The notes: a model not told the origin generated them from the sequence alone. A DNA stretch of 17,962 nucleotides from JBLIOB01 sp047639575 (GCA_047639575.1 JBLIOB010000062.1:1-17962); one strand, 5' to 3'. Counted from the stretch's first letter, positions 5,876 through 14,371 are shown. Translations and numbers: made by a program.

Positions 5876-8041
5876 TTATATTCTCACTCCGATTACGCAA
5901 ACATCATCAACTTGTTCGATCGCTCCACGCCATGTCTCGAAAGCTTCATCCAGAAGAGATTTTTGATCTTCCATCGTCTGATCTTGAAAAGAGAGGAGGA
6001 GTTTTCGAAAATTCGAGGGCTTAAATTTCTTTCCTTTATCCCCGCCAAATTGATCTACATATCCATCGGAAAACACATAGATAATATCGCCCTTTAAAAG
6101 CGCTATTGTGCGTGTAGTAAAAGGTTCTAGTTCAGCGTATTTACCGATTGGTTGTTTGTCCGCCTTAGTCTCTAATATTTCTCCGTTTCGAATAATCCAT
6201 AAAGGGTTATTAGCACCTGCGTATTTTAATGTGTTTCCTTCTAAGACGCAAATTGCTATGTCCATTCCGTCTCTTACTTCTTCTTCGGATTTCTCAAACT
6301 CTTGAATGACAACTTCCTTTGTTTTATCTAGTATTTCTCCAGGATCAGTTAGGCCATATTCCCGCACTGACCGGTTAAGTCCATTGTTGCAAATTACAGA
6401 GACCATTGCACCTGGTACACCATGACCTGTGCAATCTGCAGCTGCAAATAGAATCTTTCCGTCTTGTTGTTCCAGCCAATAAAAGTCTCCCGCAACCACA
6501 TCTTTTGGCTTGTAAAGAATAAAAGAATCAGGAAGATATTCTTTTACCATTTTAGCGGGAGGAAGGATAGCAGACTGGATTCGCTTAGCATATACAATGG
6601 AATCTGTTATCTCCGTATTCCTTTCTTCAAGTTGGTCGTACGCAAGATCTACTTGCCTTTTTTGCGTTACTATAATCGCTTTCTGACGTTTCGCGATTCT
6701 AAAACGACTAAAGATGAATACACCAAAAACCAATGTAATTCCTAACCCCCCGAAAAGGAAATATATTTGCTGCTGTCGCTGTTCGGCTTCCAGCTTATGC
6801 TGTTTTGTCTCTGCTTTTTCTTTGGATATTATTAGCTCAGCGGTTTTCTGTTCTTCCTGTCTGATAAGGCTATCGGCAAAACGTTTTTTGCCATATGTAT
6901 ATTCAAATTCGTTCTCAGCCATCGCACGGACATTGTCCTGATTTTTAATGCTATCGTACAGGGTTAGCTCCAGCGCTTTGAACTTGTAAGCCGTTTGCCA
7001 ATTCTTAGCTTGTTTTTCAATATTAGCCATCAAATGATACGTTTTATAAGCAATTCCGACATTGTTGTTAGCTTCCAATAACTCAGACGCTAGCTCCGCA
7101 TAATGTCTGGCTTTTTTATAATTTCCTTTTCTATAGTATGTAGTTCCTAGGTTGGTGTATAAGGAAGTATAGGTCCTAGAATTTGTTTGAGCTGGGTAGC
7201 TATTCATGCTGCGTTCAAAGTAAAATATGGCCGAATCCAGATTGCCCGTCACCAGCTTTATTTGGCCCATATTTGAAAGGGCAAGCGCCTCTCCATAATG
7301 ATCATCAACCTCTATTTTTATAGCTAACGCGATTCGGTTGATTCTCATTGATTCTGCGTAATTTTTAAGCATTGTTTCTATCGCTCCTTGAGCGATGTAC
7401 ACATGAGAGAGTCCTTTTCTATCACCTGCAAGCATATACAACTCTTGTGCTCTGTCGTATTGTTTTTTTGCATTTTTAAAATCTTTCAGTTCCTTGTACA
7501 AAACGCCCAAGTTCACTAGTACGGTACATAAACTTGAGGTATCTCCGAGTTCTTCAAAATTTGCTATGCTTTCACGGTGACATTCCAACGCTTCTGGAAT
7601 ATTCCCTATCGTTTTATTCAATAGGCTTAAGTTTGTGAGGAATGTTGCAATTTGAGATCGGTCTTCAAGGTCTCGCGCAATGGCTAAACCTCTTTCAAAA
7701 TTTATAATTGCTCCTTTCGTATCTCCCCTAATATATTGCACTGAAGCAATGTTGTTCTCAATACTGCACATAGTCAAGCGCAGTGATCGGAGAATAATAG
7801 AGTCAGTTTCAGTTGCTATTTTAGATTCGGCAAATGACTTCCCTTCTTGGCAGAAAAAAGACATGGAATCAGTATTTAATGAATAGTACGCCTCCGTAAG
7901 TGCTTCATATGCATTTGCAATTACGGTGTCATGTTCAGAGGCATCGGCAATAAGAGATTTGAATTTCTCTATTTTCACATTTTGTGCTAAGCAATTTACC
8001 ATTAGCGCAAGGGCAGTTAAGAGCAATAGAAGTCTTTTCAT
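5876..8041 (-). CDS. Membrane TPR sensor protein with SpoIIE-type serine phosphatase domain
   Basis: This 721-residue protein has the layout common in Bacteroidota. Signal peptide at 1-19 (MKRLLLLLTALALMVNCLA), then TPR repeats at ~40-370 in the periplasm (for example IATFLTNLSLLNKTIGNIPEALE, TLYTNLGTTYYRKGNYKKA-type units). A coiled coil at ~380-425 precedes one membrane helix at ~427-446 (FLFGGLGITLVFGVFIF). A second short coiled coil leads to the cytoplasmic PP2C/SpoIIE domain at ~485-721. Metal-binding residues are present: D519 in GDFYW, D536 in ADCTGHGVPGA, D659 and D663 in FSDGYVDQFGG. It should dephosphorylate a Ser/Thr-phosphorylated regulator, classically an anti-anti-sigma factor, in response to a periplasmic signal. 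No partner kinase or STAS gene is adjacent. It converges with the Fic gene and diverges from the T9SS array. Confidence 0.93.
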   Translation of the reverse strand: MKRLLLLLTALALMVNCLAQNVKIEKFKSLIADASEHDTVIANAYEALTEAYYSLNTDSMSFFCQEGKSFAESKIATETDSIILRSLRLTMCSIENNIASVQYIRGDTKGAIINFERGLAIARDLEDRSQIATFLTNLSLLNKTIGNIPEALECHRESIANFEELGDTSSLCTVLVNLGVLYKELKDFKNAKKQYDRAQELYMLAGDRKGLSHVYIAQGAIETMLKNYAESMRINRIALAIKIEVDDHYGEALALSNMGQIKLVTGNLDSAIFYFERSMNSYPAQTNSRTYTSLYTNLGTTYYRKGNYKKARHYAELASELLEANNNVGIAYKTYHLMANIEKQAKNWQTAYKFKALELTLYDSIKNQDNVRAMAENEFEYTYGKKRFADSLIRQEEQKTAELIISKEKAETKQHKLEAEQRQQQIYFLFGGLGITLVFGVFIFSRFRIAKRQKAIIVTQKRQVDLAYDQLEERNTEITDSIVYAKRIQSAILPPAKMVKEYLPDSFILYKPKDVVAGDFYWLEQQDGKILFAAADCTGHGVPGAMVSVICNNGLNRSVREYGLTDPGEILDKTKEVVIQEFEKSEEEVRDGMDIAICVLEGNTLKYAGANNPLWIIRNGEILETKADKQPIGKYAELEPFTTRTIALLKGDIIYVFSDGYVDQFGGDKGKKFKPSNFRKLLLSFQDQTMEDQKSLLDEAFETWRGAIEQVDDVCVIGVRI

Positions 8042-8121
8042 TTATTAACGTCTTGGGTTCGATTAGATGGTAATGAAAACAGTATTTAGCTGTTAAATCT
8101 CATTCGTATAAATATATCACA

Positions 8122-8206
8122 AATCTATCAATGTGGAATCTATTTTTGTTCTTTGGTGAGTGATTCTAAGAAACTGGCTTCTGTTAAATTGGTTTTGGCT
8201 AAATGA
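8122..8206 (+). pseudogene. Orphan 3' end of a T9SS cargo gene
   Basis: In frame, 8135-8206 encodes GIYFCSLVSDSKKLASVKL followed by VLAK and a TGA stop, the exact end of a type A sorting domain as in the genes at 8469 and 10948. The DNA to the left keeps weak similarity (ATCTATCAATG against ATCTATCCAATC) and then loses it, so start and body are missing. The sequence after the stop (TTTTTAATTCCTTTTCGT) also matches the sequence after the gene ending at 9308. It is therefore the remnant of a former first member of the array, left after a deletion. Confidence 0.85.
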
Positions 8207-8452
8207 GGCTTTTTAATTCCTTTTCGTTCATCTTGATCTAATGATTCGAAGTACTTACCTCATTTCAATTATAAATTCTGGGACAGTTCTCGCCAAATAT
8301 TGGATGTTGGAGCAAGTTTGAATTAGTAGTAGGTGCTTTGCAAATAACATCATTGTACGACTTTGCCCCCTTGAAAGCCTTAGAAACGTAAGTTGGGGGT
8401 GGTTAGACTTGTATATTTTGAGCGCATTATGGTCGAATTCAGGCTTCTTATT

Positions 8453-8463
8453 TTCGTAACTTG
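8453..8463 (+). promoter_or_regulatory. TTCGTAAnTTG start-proximal motif, copy 1
   Basis: TTCGTAACTTG lies 5 nt before ATG 8469. The same motif (TTCGTAAATTG) recurs before the next two genes. TAAnTTG resembles the Bacteroidota -7 box, so each gene could have its own near-leaderless promoter. No consistent -33 box was seen. Confidence 0.35.
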
Positions 8464-8468
8464 TTACC

Positions 8469-9308
8469 ATGAAAGTTTTTTTCTACGTTGTTTGCTTGAT
8501 AATACCGTTATCGGGATTTAGTCAGAATCCTGATGCGCCCGTGATGAACATAGCTATGCTGGGTGATACCATTAATGGAACTTTACAAAATGACTTAACA
8601 GGAAACAACGCCAATCAAGATTATGCATGGTTAGACCCATTTTTTGATCCAGATTTTGGATTTGCCATTCCTCCTTTTGATAGTATTTACAGATTTGAAG
8701 GATTTATCGTTTACCAAACATTGAGTGATTCTTTAAGTTCTTCTGATTTACATAACGTAAATCTCTCAAGACCCGTTTTTCAATGTGATATTCAGAATGG
8801 TGTTGCGCAGATAATTGATTATCTCTATGATTCAGCTGTAGGTGTTAGCGTTGCTGTTCAAATGGTTAATGCATCGGATATGGGCGTGGATACAACATTT
8901 AAAATTTGGGAAGATGCATTTACTGGTCTTCCATTCAGTGGCGAAGCTTGTTTTACTGTCGTTTCATATGCTTTTAACTCTGATGCAAACAAACATTTTC
9001 AAATGAGTGATTCGATAACTTTCGTCTGTCTAGGGGCTTTAAATCTTGAAGAACATGTTGCATTAAAATTAAGGTCATTCCCAAACCCATCCTCTGGCTA
9101 TTCTACAATCGAATATCAATCATCTACTAAAATCGAAAAATTGATCGTTACAGACATAGTCGGTAACGTTGTTAAATCCGTTAATCTAAATTCCAAAGAG
9201 GGTAGAGCAAGTCTTGATCTATCCAATCATAATTCTGGAATCTATTTCTGTTCGTTAGTTAGTGGTTCTAGGAAGTTGGCTTCTGTGAAGGTGGTTTTAG
9301 CTCATTGA
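8469..9308 (+). CDS. Secreted T9SS cargo protein of unknown function
   Basis: This 279-residue protein is the first intact member of the array. The signal peptide is MKVFFYVVCLIIPLSGFSQ (1-19). The mature body, ~20-200, has no motif I recognise. It is acidic and rich in Asp, Phe and Ser (for example FFDPDFGFAIPPFDS), consistent with a compact beta-rich exoprotein. Residues ~204-279 are the type A sorting domain (SFPNPSSGYSTIEYQSS, TDIVGNVVKS, GIYFCSLV, ending KLASVKVVLAH). It differs from the other array bodies, yet the sorting-domain DNA is nearly identical to theirs. The protein is expected at the cell surface or in the medium after Sec and T9SS export. The next gene begins 34 nt later in the same direction without a terminator. 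Confidence 0.87.
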   Translation: MKVFFYVVCLIIPLSGFSQNPDAPVMNIAMLGDTINGTLQNDLTGNNANQDYAWLDPFFDPDFGFAIPPFDSIYRFEGFIVYQTLSDSLSSSDLHNVNLSRPVFQCDIQNGVAQIIDYLYDSAVGVSVAVQMVNASDMGVDTTFKIWEDAFTGLPFSGEACFTVVSYAFNSDANKHFQMSDSITFVCLGALNLEEHVALKLRSFPNPSSGYSTIEYQSSTKIEKLIVTDIVGNVVKSVNLNSKEGRASLDLSNHNSGIYFCSLVSGSRKLASVKVVLAH

Positions 9309-9324
9309 GTCTTCTTAATTCCTT

Positions 9325-9335
9325 TTCGTAAATTG
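9325..9335 (+). promoter_or_regulatory. TTCGTAAnTTG start-proximal motif, copy 2
   Basis: TTCGTAAATTG ends 7 nt before ATG 9343. A TTG at 9305-9307 lies 21 nt upstream of the TAAATTG, close to but not exactly the usual Bacteroidota spacing. Confidence 0.35.
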
Positions 9336-9342
9336 AAATTCT

Positions 9343-10926
9343 ATGAAACGCAGATTCATTTTATTTTTTGTGATCACGTTCAATCTATGGTGTTTAGATT
9401 CGAAAGCTCAGTTTGACTGTGATTGGGTGTATGAATTTGATAAGCCCTGGTTTGACGCAGGGGATATAGCGCATACTAAAAATGGAGACCTTGTTATGGT
9501 AGGATCATTTTTTGATACAGTGGAAATTGGAGGGACAATTTTCTTTCCCGAATTACCTTTTGTAGAGAACTCAATCGTAATTAAATTTGACACTTTTGGA
9601 AATGTTGATTGGACCTATCGGCCATCGGGAGGAGAGCATATAAATAAGGATGTAGAAATAACCGAATCAGGTGATATTATTGTTTTGGGGTATTTCACGG
9701 GTTCGATAACTTTTGATTCCACATATACGACTTCTCTTTCAGCATCAATTGGCGAAGACTACTTGTTTAAACTTGATTCTTTAGGGAATTTTAAATGGTC
9801 ACAACATATTATTACTCCAGAAACACAAGGAGAAAATATTTGTGTCGATCGTTATGGGAACATTCATTTATTCGAATTTGCAGATATATCTATTCAAGAT
9901 AGTTCTGCGTTATCCGGAATATACAGTCCATTGGCTAAAATTGACAGTAATGGTCAACCTGTTTGGCTTTATTCAACACAGATCAATCACAATTTTTTTC
10001 CGTCACCAATAACCTGCTTACATTCGGGGAGAAGGTTTTTGATCGGGGAAATGATGGATACAATTGAGTTTGGTCCATCTACGTTATACATGGATTCCGC
10101 TAATGGTAAACTGAATTATTCTCTGATTTCTTTTGATTCAGATGATTCAGAATTAGGTGCTATACAATTTTCGTCAGCTCTGCTAACAGATGTCTATCTT
10201 AATTGTAGTGAAAATGGTAAAGTAATTTTATTCGGACATTATTCAGACTCGTTAAGTTGCTTAGGATCTTTGTTGGTTGGAGGCGAATTTTTTTCGCTCA
10301 CATTGGACTCAAACTTGAACCTGATTAGTATGATGGACATTCCCGAACTTAATGATGTTGAAATGGGGGTTAATGGTATTTTAATTAGTGCGGATTCAAT
10401 GTCTATACCTTTATTAGTTGGTTTGGATTCAATAGGAAATATATTGGCAATTGAACACTTAACAAGCCTTACGTTATTGGAAGACATTGATCACGGAGTT
10501 GGGAATGAAGTTTTATCGGCAGGTCATTTCATTAATAATTCCGATTTGTGTCAATCCATTTCGTTGGTTAACTCTGGTCCAAATGGGTTTGTCGGATCAT
10601 TTACTTTTCAGAATGTACTTGAAGTTGAAAATCAAAAAAACCTAGGAAAGATCAATATATTTCCAAACCCTTCAACTGGATATTTTACTATAGACTATCA
10701 ATCAGCTGTTGATATTGAAAATCTAATCGTTACAGACATAGTCGGTAATGTTGTTAAATCCATTAATCTAAACTCCAAAGAAGGTAGAGCAAGTCTTGAT
10801 CTATCCAATCAAAATTCTGGAATCTACTTCTGTTCCTTGGTTTACCGCCCTTCGTTTGGTGATCGCTCCGCTCAGAGTTCTGATTCTAGGAAACTGGCTT
10901 CTGTTAAGTTGGTTTTGACTCGCTAG
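9343..10926 (+). CDS. Secreted beta-propeller-like protein with T9SS sorting domain and a small in-frame insertion
   Basis: This 527-residue protein has a signal peptide at 1-22 (MKRRFILFFVITFNLWCLDSKA). The body shows repeating units of ~50-60 residues with motifs such as KFDTFGNVDW, KLDSLGNFKW and KIDSNGQPVW, and Gly/Asp-rich turns such as GDLVMVGSF and GDIIVLGYF, as in SBBP-type beta-propellers. Residues ~440-527 are the type A sorting domain (IFPNPSTGYFTIDY). The domain carries an extra 11-12 residues (YRPSFGDRSAQSSD in place of SG) before SRKLASVKLVL. The insertion keeps the frame. The function may be adhesion or ligand binding, since no catalytic motif is seen. The body resembles those of 163 and 10948 more than those of its other neighbours. 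Confidence 0.87.
   Translation: MKRRFILFFVITFNLWCLDSKAQFDCDWVYEFDKPWFDAGDIAHTKNGDLVMVGSFFDTVEIGGTIFFPELPFVENSIVIKFDTFGNVDWTYRPSGGEHINKDVEITESGDIIVLGYFTGSITFDSTYTTSLSASIGEDYLFKLDSLGNFKWSQHIITPETQGENICVDRYGNIHLFEFADISIQDSSALSGIYSPLAKIDSNGQPVWLYSTQINHNFFPSPITCLHSGRRFLIGEMMDTIEFGPSTLYMDSANGKLNYSLISFDSDDSELGAIQFSSALLTDVYLNCSENGKVILFGHYSDSLSCLGSLLVGGEFFSLTLDSNLNLISMMDIPELNDVEMGVNGILISADSMSIPLLVGLDSIGNILAIEHLTSLTLLEDIDHGVGNEVLSAGHFINNSDLCQSISLVNSGPNGFVGSFTFQNVLEVENQKNLGKINIFPNPSTGYFTIDYQSAVDIENLIVTDIVGNVVKSINLNSKEGRASLDLSNQNSGIYFCSLVYRPSFGDRSAQSSDSRKLASVKLVLTR
10843..10884 (+). repeat. Short in-frame insertion inside the sorting domain
   Basis: Compared with the other copies, AGTGGT is replaced here by 42 nt containing GATCGCTCCGCTC. 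The insert shares TCGCTCCGC with the palindromes at 4197 and 4295. It adds 12 residues without breaking the frame. Confidence 0.5.
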
Positions 10927-10930
10927 TTAA

Positions 10931-10941
10931 TTCGTAAATTG
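10931..10941 (+). promoter_or_regulatory. TTCGTAAnTTG start-proximal motif, copy 3
   Basis: TTCGTAAATTG ends 6 nt before ATG 10948. TTTG at 10914-10917, within the end of the previous gene, lies 17 nt upstream of TAAATTG and could be a -33 box. Confidence 0.35.
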
Positions 10942-10947
10942 TGACTT

Positions 10948-12615
10948 ATGCGTTTACTAATTGCCGTTTCGTTTATAATTGTTACCGTAATTTCGCATGG
11001 ACAAGATACTCTCAGCACTAGTTGGAATTCGATTAACTGTTCAAGTTCGTTTTTAGACCATTCTATGGATGTCTGCACCGATTCCAAGGGGAATATATAC
11101 ACACTGGGATTACTGGCAGTAACCGTAAATATTAATGGACAATCATATTCTCAAGATAGCGGACAGTATTTTGTGACCAAACAAGATCCTCTTGGCAATT
11201 TTATTTGGGTCGAAAATTTAGGAGGAGATAAAGGGTTTACTGATGGCCAAATTGTGGTTAATTCTAATGATGAATTAATTCTAGGACTGAATTTTGAATC
11301 TAATTGTTACTTAAATGGAGACACCATATATTATGCTCCAGATTTCACACGCACATCCGTTTTGATGAAGCTTGATTCGAATTTCATCCCATTATGGTCT
11401 AATTTTTATCCAGGATCTGCACAAAATTTTATTACTCATATGATTGTCGATGATCTAGATAATATTTACTGTACTTTGATGTTTATTGACTCCATCAATT
11501 TTCAATCTAGTATTCTTGTACAACCATCTCCATCGACCTATGGCATGGCAGTATTTAAAACATCTGACGCTGGGGGACAGATTTGGAATAGACACATATA
11601 TTCTGACTATACTTTGGACGTTAAAAGTTTAGCAGTAAACCCTAGTTCACTTGGAAATCCTGAATTGATGATTGGACTATACAACAGTGGAGACACAATA
11701 TTCGATGAAGGCGCAATAGAATTGACGCATTCAGGTTATGGTTCGGTTTTACTAAGATGCGGAGTGACGGGTTCAGTGATCCAATCCCAATTCTATGGAA
11801 ACGTGGCAACGATTATTGGAATAGAATTTAATAATTCAAGAACCTTTATAGCAGGCAAGTACCGTGACACGATTCATTGGACGGGTCAAACCACAATAGC
11901 GCCAGCGGGTTATAGTCTGTTTATTGCGCAAGTAGATCCTAATCTGGACATGGTATGTGTTTCAGACTTGAACTCAACTCAATCAGCAAATATGACTTGG
12001 TTTGACGTGTCAGACGAAATGGGTTTTATTGTTGTGGGTCAATTTTCTGAACAAATGACGATCGGCAGTTCAAGTGTAGTTCTTTCAAATTCTTGGGATG
12101 ACGGTTCCTTTGTTGCTCAGTTCGATCAAAATTATGAATTGGAGGATGCCAAATACATCTACGGTGGATCTAATGGGATAAGAAAAATATTAGTAGAATC
12201 AAATGAAATTATTGGTTCTGGATGGTTCGGGGACACAAGCTATTTCCAGAATGCAAGCATACAGTCATGGGGTAGAGATGTCTTTACATTTAAGACATCC
12301 GACTTTCTTTCATTAACTTCTTTTATTCCAACTTGTCCCGCAGTAAGTACTGAGGAGTCTGGGCAATTACTATACCTCAATTCGTTCCCTAATCCATCGT
12401 CTGGATCTTTTTCAATCGACTATCAATCATCTATTAAAATTGAAAAATTGATCGTTACAGACATAGTCGGTAACATTGTTAAATCCGTTAATCTAAATTC
12501 CAAAGAGGGTAGAGCAAGTCTTGATCTATCCAATCAAAATTCTGGAATCTATTTCTGTTCGTTGGTTAGTGGTTCTAGGAAGCTTGCTTCTGTTAAGTTG
12601 GTTTTGGCGAAATAG
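10948..12615 (+). CDS. Secreted beta-propeller-like protein with T9SS type A sorting domain
   Basis: This 555-residue protein has a signal peptide at 1-18 (MRLLIAVSFIIVTVISHG). The mature part begins with a segment of the SBBP kind (DVCTDSKGNIYTLGLL, KQDPLGNFIWVENLGG) and continues with similar units (KLDSNFIPLWSNFYPG, KTSDAGGQIWNRHIY, AQFDQNYELEDAKYIYGG). This is a probable multi-bladed propeller exposed on the cell surface. Residues ~480-555 are the type A sorting domain (SFPNPSSGSFSIDYQSS to KLASVKLVLAK). The first part of the body is collinear with that of the preceding gene, so the two are old paralogues whose bodies have diverged far more than their 3' ends. The gap to the previous gene is 21 nt, so it may belong to an operon. 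The ligand or substrate is unknown. Confidence 0.88.
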   Translation: MRLLIAVSFIIVTVISHGQDTLSTSWNSINCSSSFLDHSMDVCTDSKGNIYTLGLLAVTVNINGQSYSQDSGQYFVTKQDPLGNFIWVENLGGDKGFTDGQIVVNSNDELILGLNFESNCYLNGDTIYYAPDFTRTSVLMKLDSNFIPLWSNFYPGSAQNFITHMIVDDLDNIYCTLMFIDSINFQSSILVQPSPSTYGMAVFKTSDAGGQIWNRHIYSDYTLDVKSLAVNPSSLGNPELMIGLYNSGDTIFDEGAIELTHSGYGSVLLRCGVTGSVIQSQFYGNVATIIGIEFNNSRTFIAGKYRDTIHWTGQTTIAPAGYSLFIAQVDPNLDMVCVSDLNSTQSANMTWFDVSDEMGFIVVGQFSEQMTIGSSSVVLSNSWDDGSFVAQFDQNYELEDAKYIYGGSNGIRKILVESNEIIGSGWFGDTSYFQNASIQSWGRDVFTFKTSDFLSLTSFIPTCPAVSTEESGQLLYLNSFPNPSSGSFSIDYQSSIKIEKLIVTDIVGNIVKSVNLNSKEGRASLDLSNQNSGIYFCSLVSGSRKLASVKLVLAK

Positions 12616-12688
12616 AGATGTAATTATTAAGATTGTTTGCTATCAATTCAAAGCCGTTCAATTCTAAATTGATTAATTTAATTGCTAA

Positions 12689-13546
12689 ATGAAACTAATC
12701 GCATTAATCAACGCATTAATTGGGGTTGTTACCTTGGCCAAAGGTCAAGTTAATATTCCATTAGATCCTGCTCAAGATCACTCATATTATTATTCGCAAA
12801 GTGGGATTGGCTTGGTTACGTATTGGGTATATTCAGATGGTGACACCTTAATTGGCGGACATGAATATTTGAAGATGGTAGATACATTGGGTGGAGGTGA
12901 TTTTGGAGTTCGACAAGACTTAGGAGTGGTCTACACACATTCTTATAATTTGGATACATCATTCGTAGTATGTGATTTTAACATGAATGTTGGAGATACA
13001 ATTGAATTAGTAGCGCCTTTTGGCGCAATTACACCATGGACGCTTGACTCTATTTCTGTAATTATGTTTTCAGGATCGATTGCAAGAAAATTCAATCTAA
13101 GTCAAGTTGGGACTATATATCGTGAAAGATGGATTGAAGGATTTGGACCTGTGTCGGGGTTTCACTGGAATGCCGCAACTCCTGGTGTAAATTACTATCA
13201 CTGTCATTATCAGAATGGTTGGCTTCTTCAAAGTAACACCTTAAGTTCTTGGGATACTTGCGACAGCGCTATGGTGTTATCTGAACTACCTGAATTGAAT
13301 CTAGAGCTATTTCCTAATCCATCTTCGGGATTTTCTACCATCGATTACCAATCATCAATTAAAATTGAAAATCTAATCATCACAGACATAGTCGGTAACG
13401 TTGTTAAATCTGTTAATCTAAATTCCAAAGAGGGTAGAGCAAGTCTTGATCTATCCAATCAAAATTCTGGAATCTATTTCTGTTCGTTGGTGAGTGGTTC
13501 TAGAATTCTGTCTACGATAAAAATTTCCGTAATAAAATGGAAGTGA
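12689..13546 (+). CDS. Secreted T9SS cargo protein, second body type
   Basis: This 285-residue protein has a signal peptide at 1-19 (MKLIALINALIGVVTLAKG). Its body has motifs typical of an uncharacterised Bacteroidota exoprotein family: DTLIGGHEYLKMVDT, then TSFVVCDFNMNVGDTIEL, then RERWIEGFGPVSGF. It is unrelated to the propeller bodies. Residues ~208-285 are the type A sorting domain (LFPNPSSGFSTIDYQSS), ending in the variant SRILSTIKISVIK that also ends the partial gene at 1-160. Compared with that copy, TAG has become TGG, so translation goes on for two codons (WK) to TGA 13544-13546. This overlaps the start of the next gene by 10 nt. The function is unknown. Confidence 0.88.
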   Translation: MKLIALINALIGVVTLAKGQVNIPLDPAQDHSYYYSQSGIGLVTYWVYSDGDTLIGGHEYLKMVDTLGGGDFGVRQDLGVVYTHSYNLDTSFVVCDFNMNVGDTIELVAPFGAITPWTLDSISVIMFSGSIARKFNLSQVGTIYRERWIEGFGPVSGFHWNAATPGVNYYHCHYQNGWLLQSNTLSSWDTCDSAMVLSELPELNLELFPNPSSGFSTIDYQSSIKIENLIITDIVGNVVKSVNLNSKEGRASLDLSNQNSGIYFCSLVSGSRILSTIKISVIKWK

Positions 13547-14004
13547 GAATCCTACTTATCATATCGTTTGTTTTATTTGGATATATAGTCAATGCCCAAC
13601 ATGACACTCTGAATACTGATCCTTCGATTAACCATACTTGCTATCACTCTTATGTTGGCGCGGCAAGCACATCTTGGCACTATATGGTAAGTGAAGTCGA
13701 TACCACAATTGATGGAGATAATTCCCTAATTATTTCTGATTCATTGTCAAGTTCATATAGAGGGGAATTAAAGAAAATGATAGTTTACGCATTTGGGTTT
13801 ATTCGTATGAAAATGATACGTCTTTTATTGCTTGTGATTTCAATTTATCAATTGGTGATACTTTTATGTTTTACGATAATGGATTGGCATGCGGTTTTTA
13901 CAAACCTGTTTGGATTTTTCTCATGGCAAGGCAAGAAGCTAATATCTCGGATCAATGAATTTCGAAGAAATTACATGCTTAAGAATTATGGAATAATTCA
14001 ATAA
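13537..14004 (+). pseudogene. Frameshifted T9SS cargo gene
   Basis: The frame opens with a signal peptide almost identical to that of the gene at 163 (MEVRILLIISFVLFGYIVNAQ). Its body up to ~residue 78 follows the family of 12689 (SEVDTTIDGDNSLIISDS). From ~13770 the meaningful reading is one base back: codons from 13770 give ENDSLRIWVYSYENDTSF, then IACDFNLSIGDTFMF, which aligns with TSFVVCDFNMNVGDTIEL of 12689. One base has been lost in the A-rich stretch 13766-13778. That second frame stops at 13956-13958. A further shift is likely, because a third frame then reads YLGSMNFEEI. No sorting domain follows, so the gene is a decayed member of the array. Confidence 0.8.
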
Positions 14005-14371
14005 TGTTCTCTTTATTTTGCTTTTCCATTTAATAAAATTGTGGTGCACACTTCGGTATACGTTAGTATATACAGGTTTATGGAAGTCTAAAGATGAATA
14101 TCTATATCTACTTCGGTATTCCTTTACAAATGATTTTCATTTCGATTTAACGAAAGATAGGGAAGAGGGAATATGATACCGCGAATGAAAACGGATATCT
14201 TTCGGGCAATTGTAGAGTCTGGGCTATTCGAATCTCAGGTTTATACGATGTTTATGCGGTTCTGTCGCATCTGTGCAGAACATGCCTTTTTTTGAAGAAT
14301 ATCTGTGATTTCCGAATTACTAACTAGCTGATAATCAGATTAATTTATTTTTGAAATTGTCCTAGAAGTTG
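14005..14371. other. Degraded spacer at the end of the array
   Basis: There is no gene I can support. The left part is probably the eroded remainder of the pseudogene. ACTTCGGTAT occurs twice (near 14049 and 14111). A frame of 40 codons from ATG 14173 runs into the inverted repeat and is probably chance. The right half is the inverted-repeat element described separately. Confidence 0.5.

Larger units (their letters stand above)
8042..8468. other. Divergent spacer with sorting-domain fragment
   Basis: These 427 bases separate the phosphatase from the T9SS array. They contain the orphan sorting-domain fragment (8122-8206) and then AT-rich DNA. A CCCCC/GGGGG pair at about 8364-8399 could make a loose hairpin. 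A 71-codon minus-strand frame (8255-8470) looks non-coding. The promoter of the phosphatase must lie at the left side and that of 8469 at the right, but neither shows a convincing box pair apart from TTCGTAACTTG at 8453-8463. Confidence 0.6.

Noticed and set aside
5912..7886. Several plus-strand frames across the phosphatase gene
   Set aside because: They are antisense to a well supported gene with intact catalytic motifs and carry no recognisable features.
8255..8470. 71-codon minus-strand frame before the array
   Set aside because: No signal peptide or domain, the start overlaps the start of the gene at 8469, and the region is better explained as spacer.
14173..14295. 40-codon frame in the spacer after the pseudogene
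   Set aside because: It crosses the terminal inverted repeat and ends inside the element. It is too short and resembles nothing, so chance is the better explanation.
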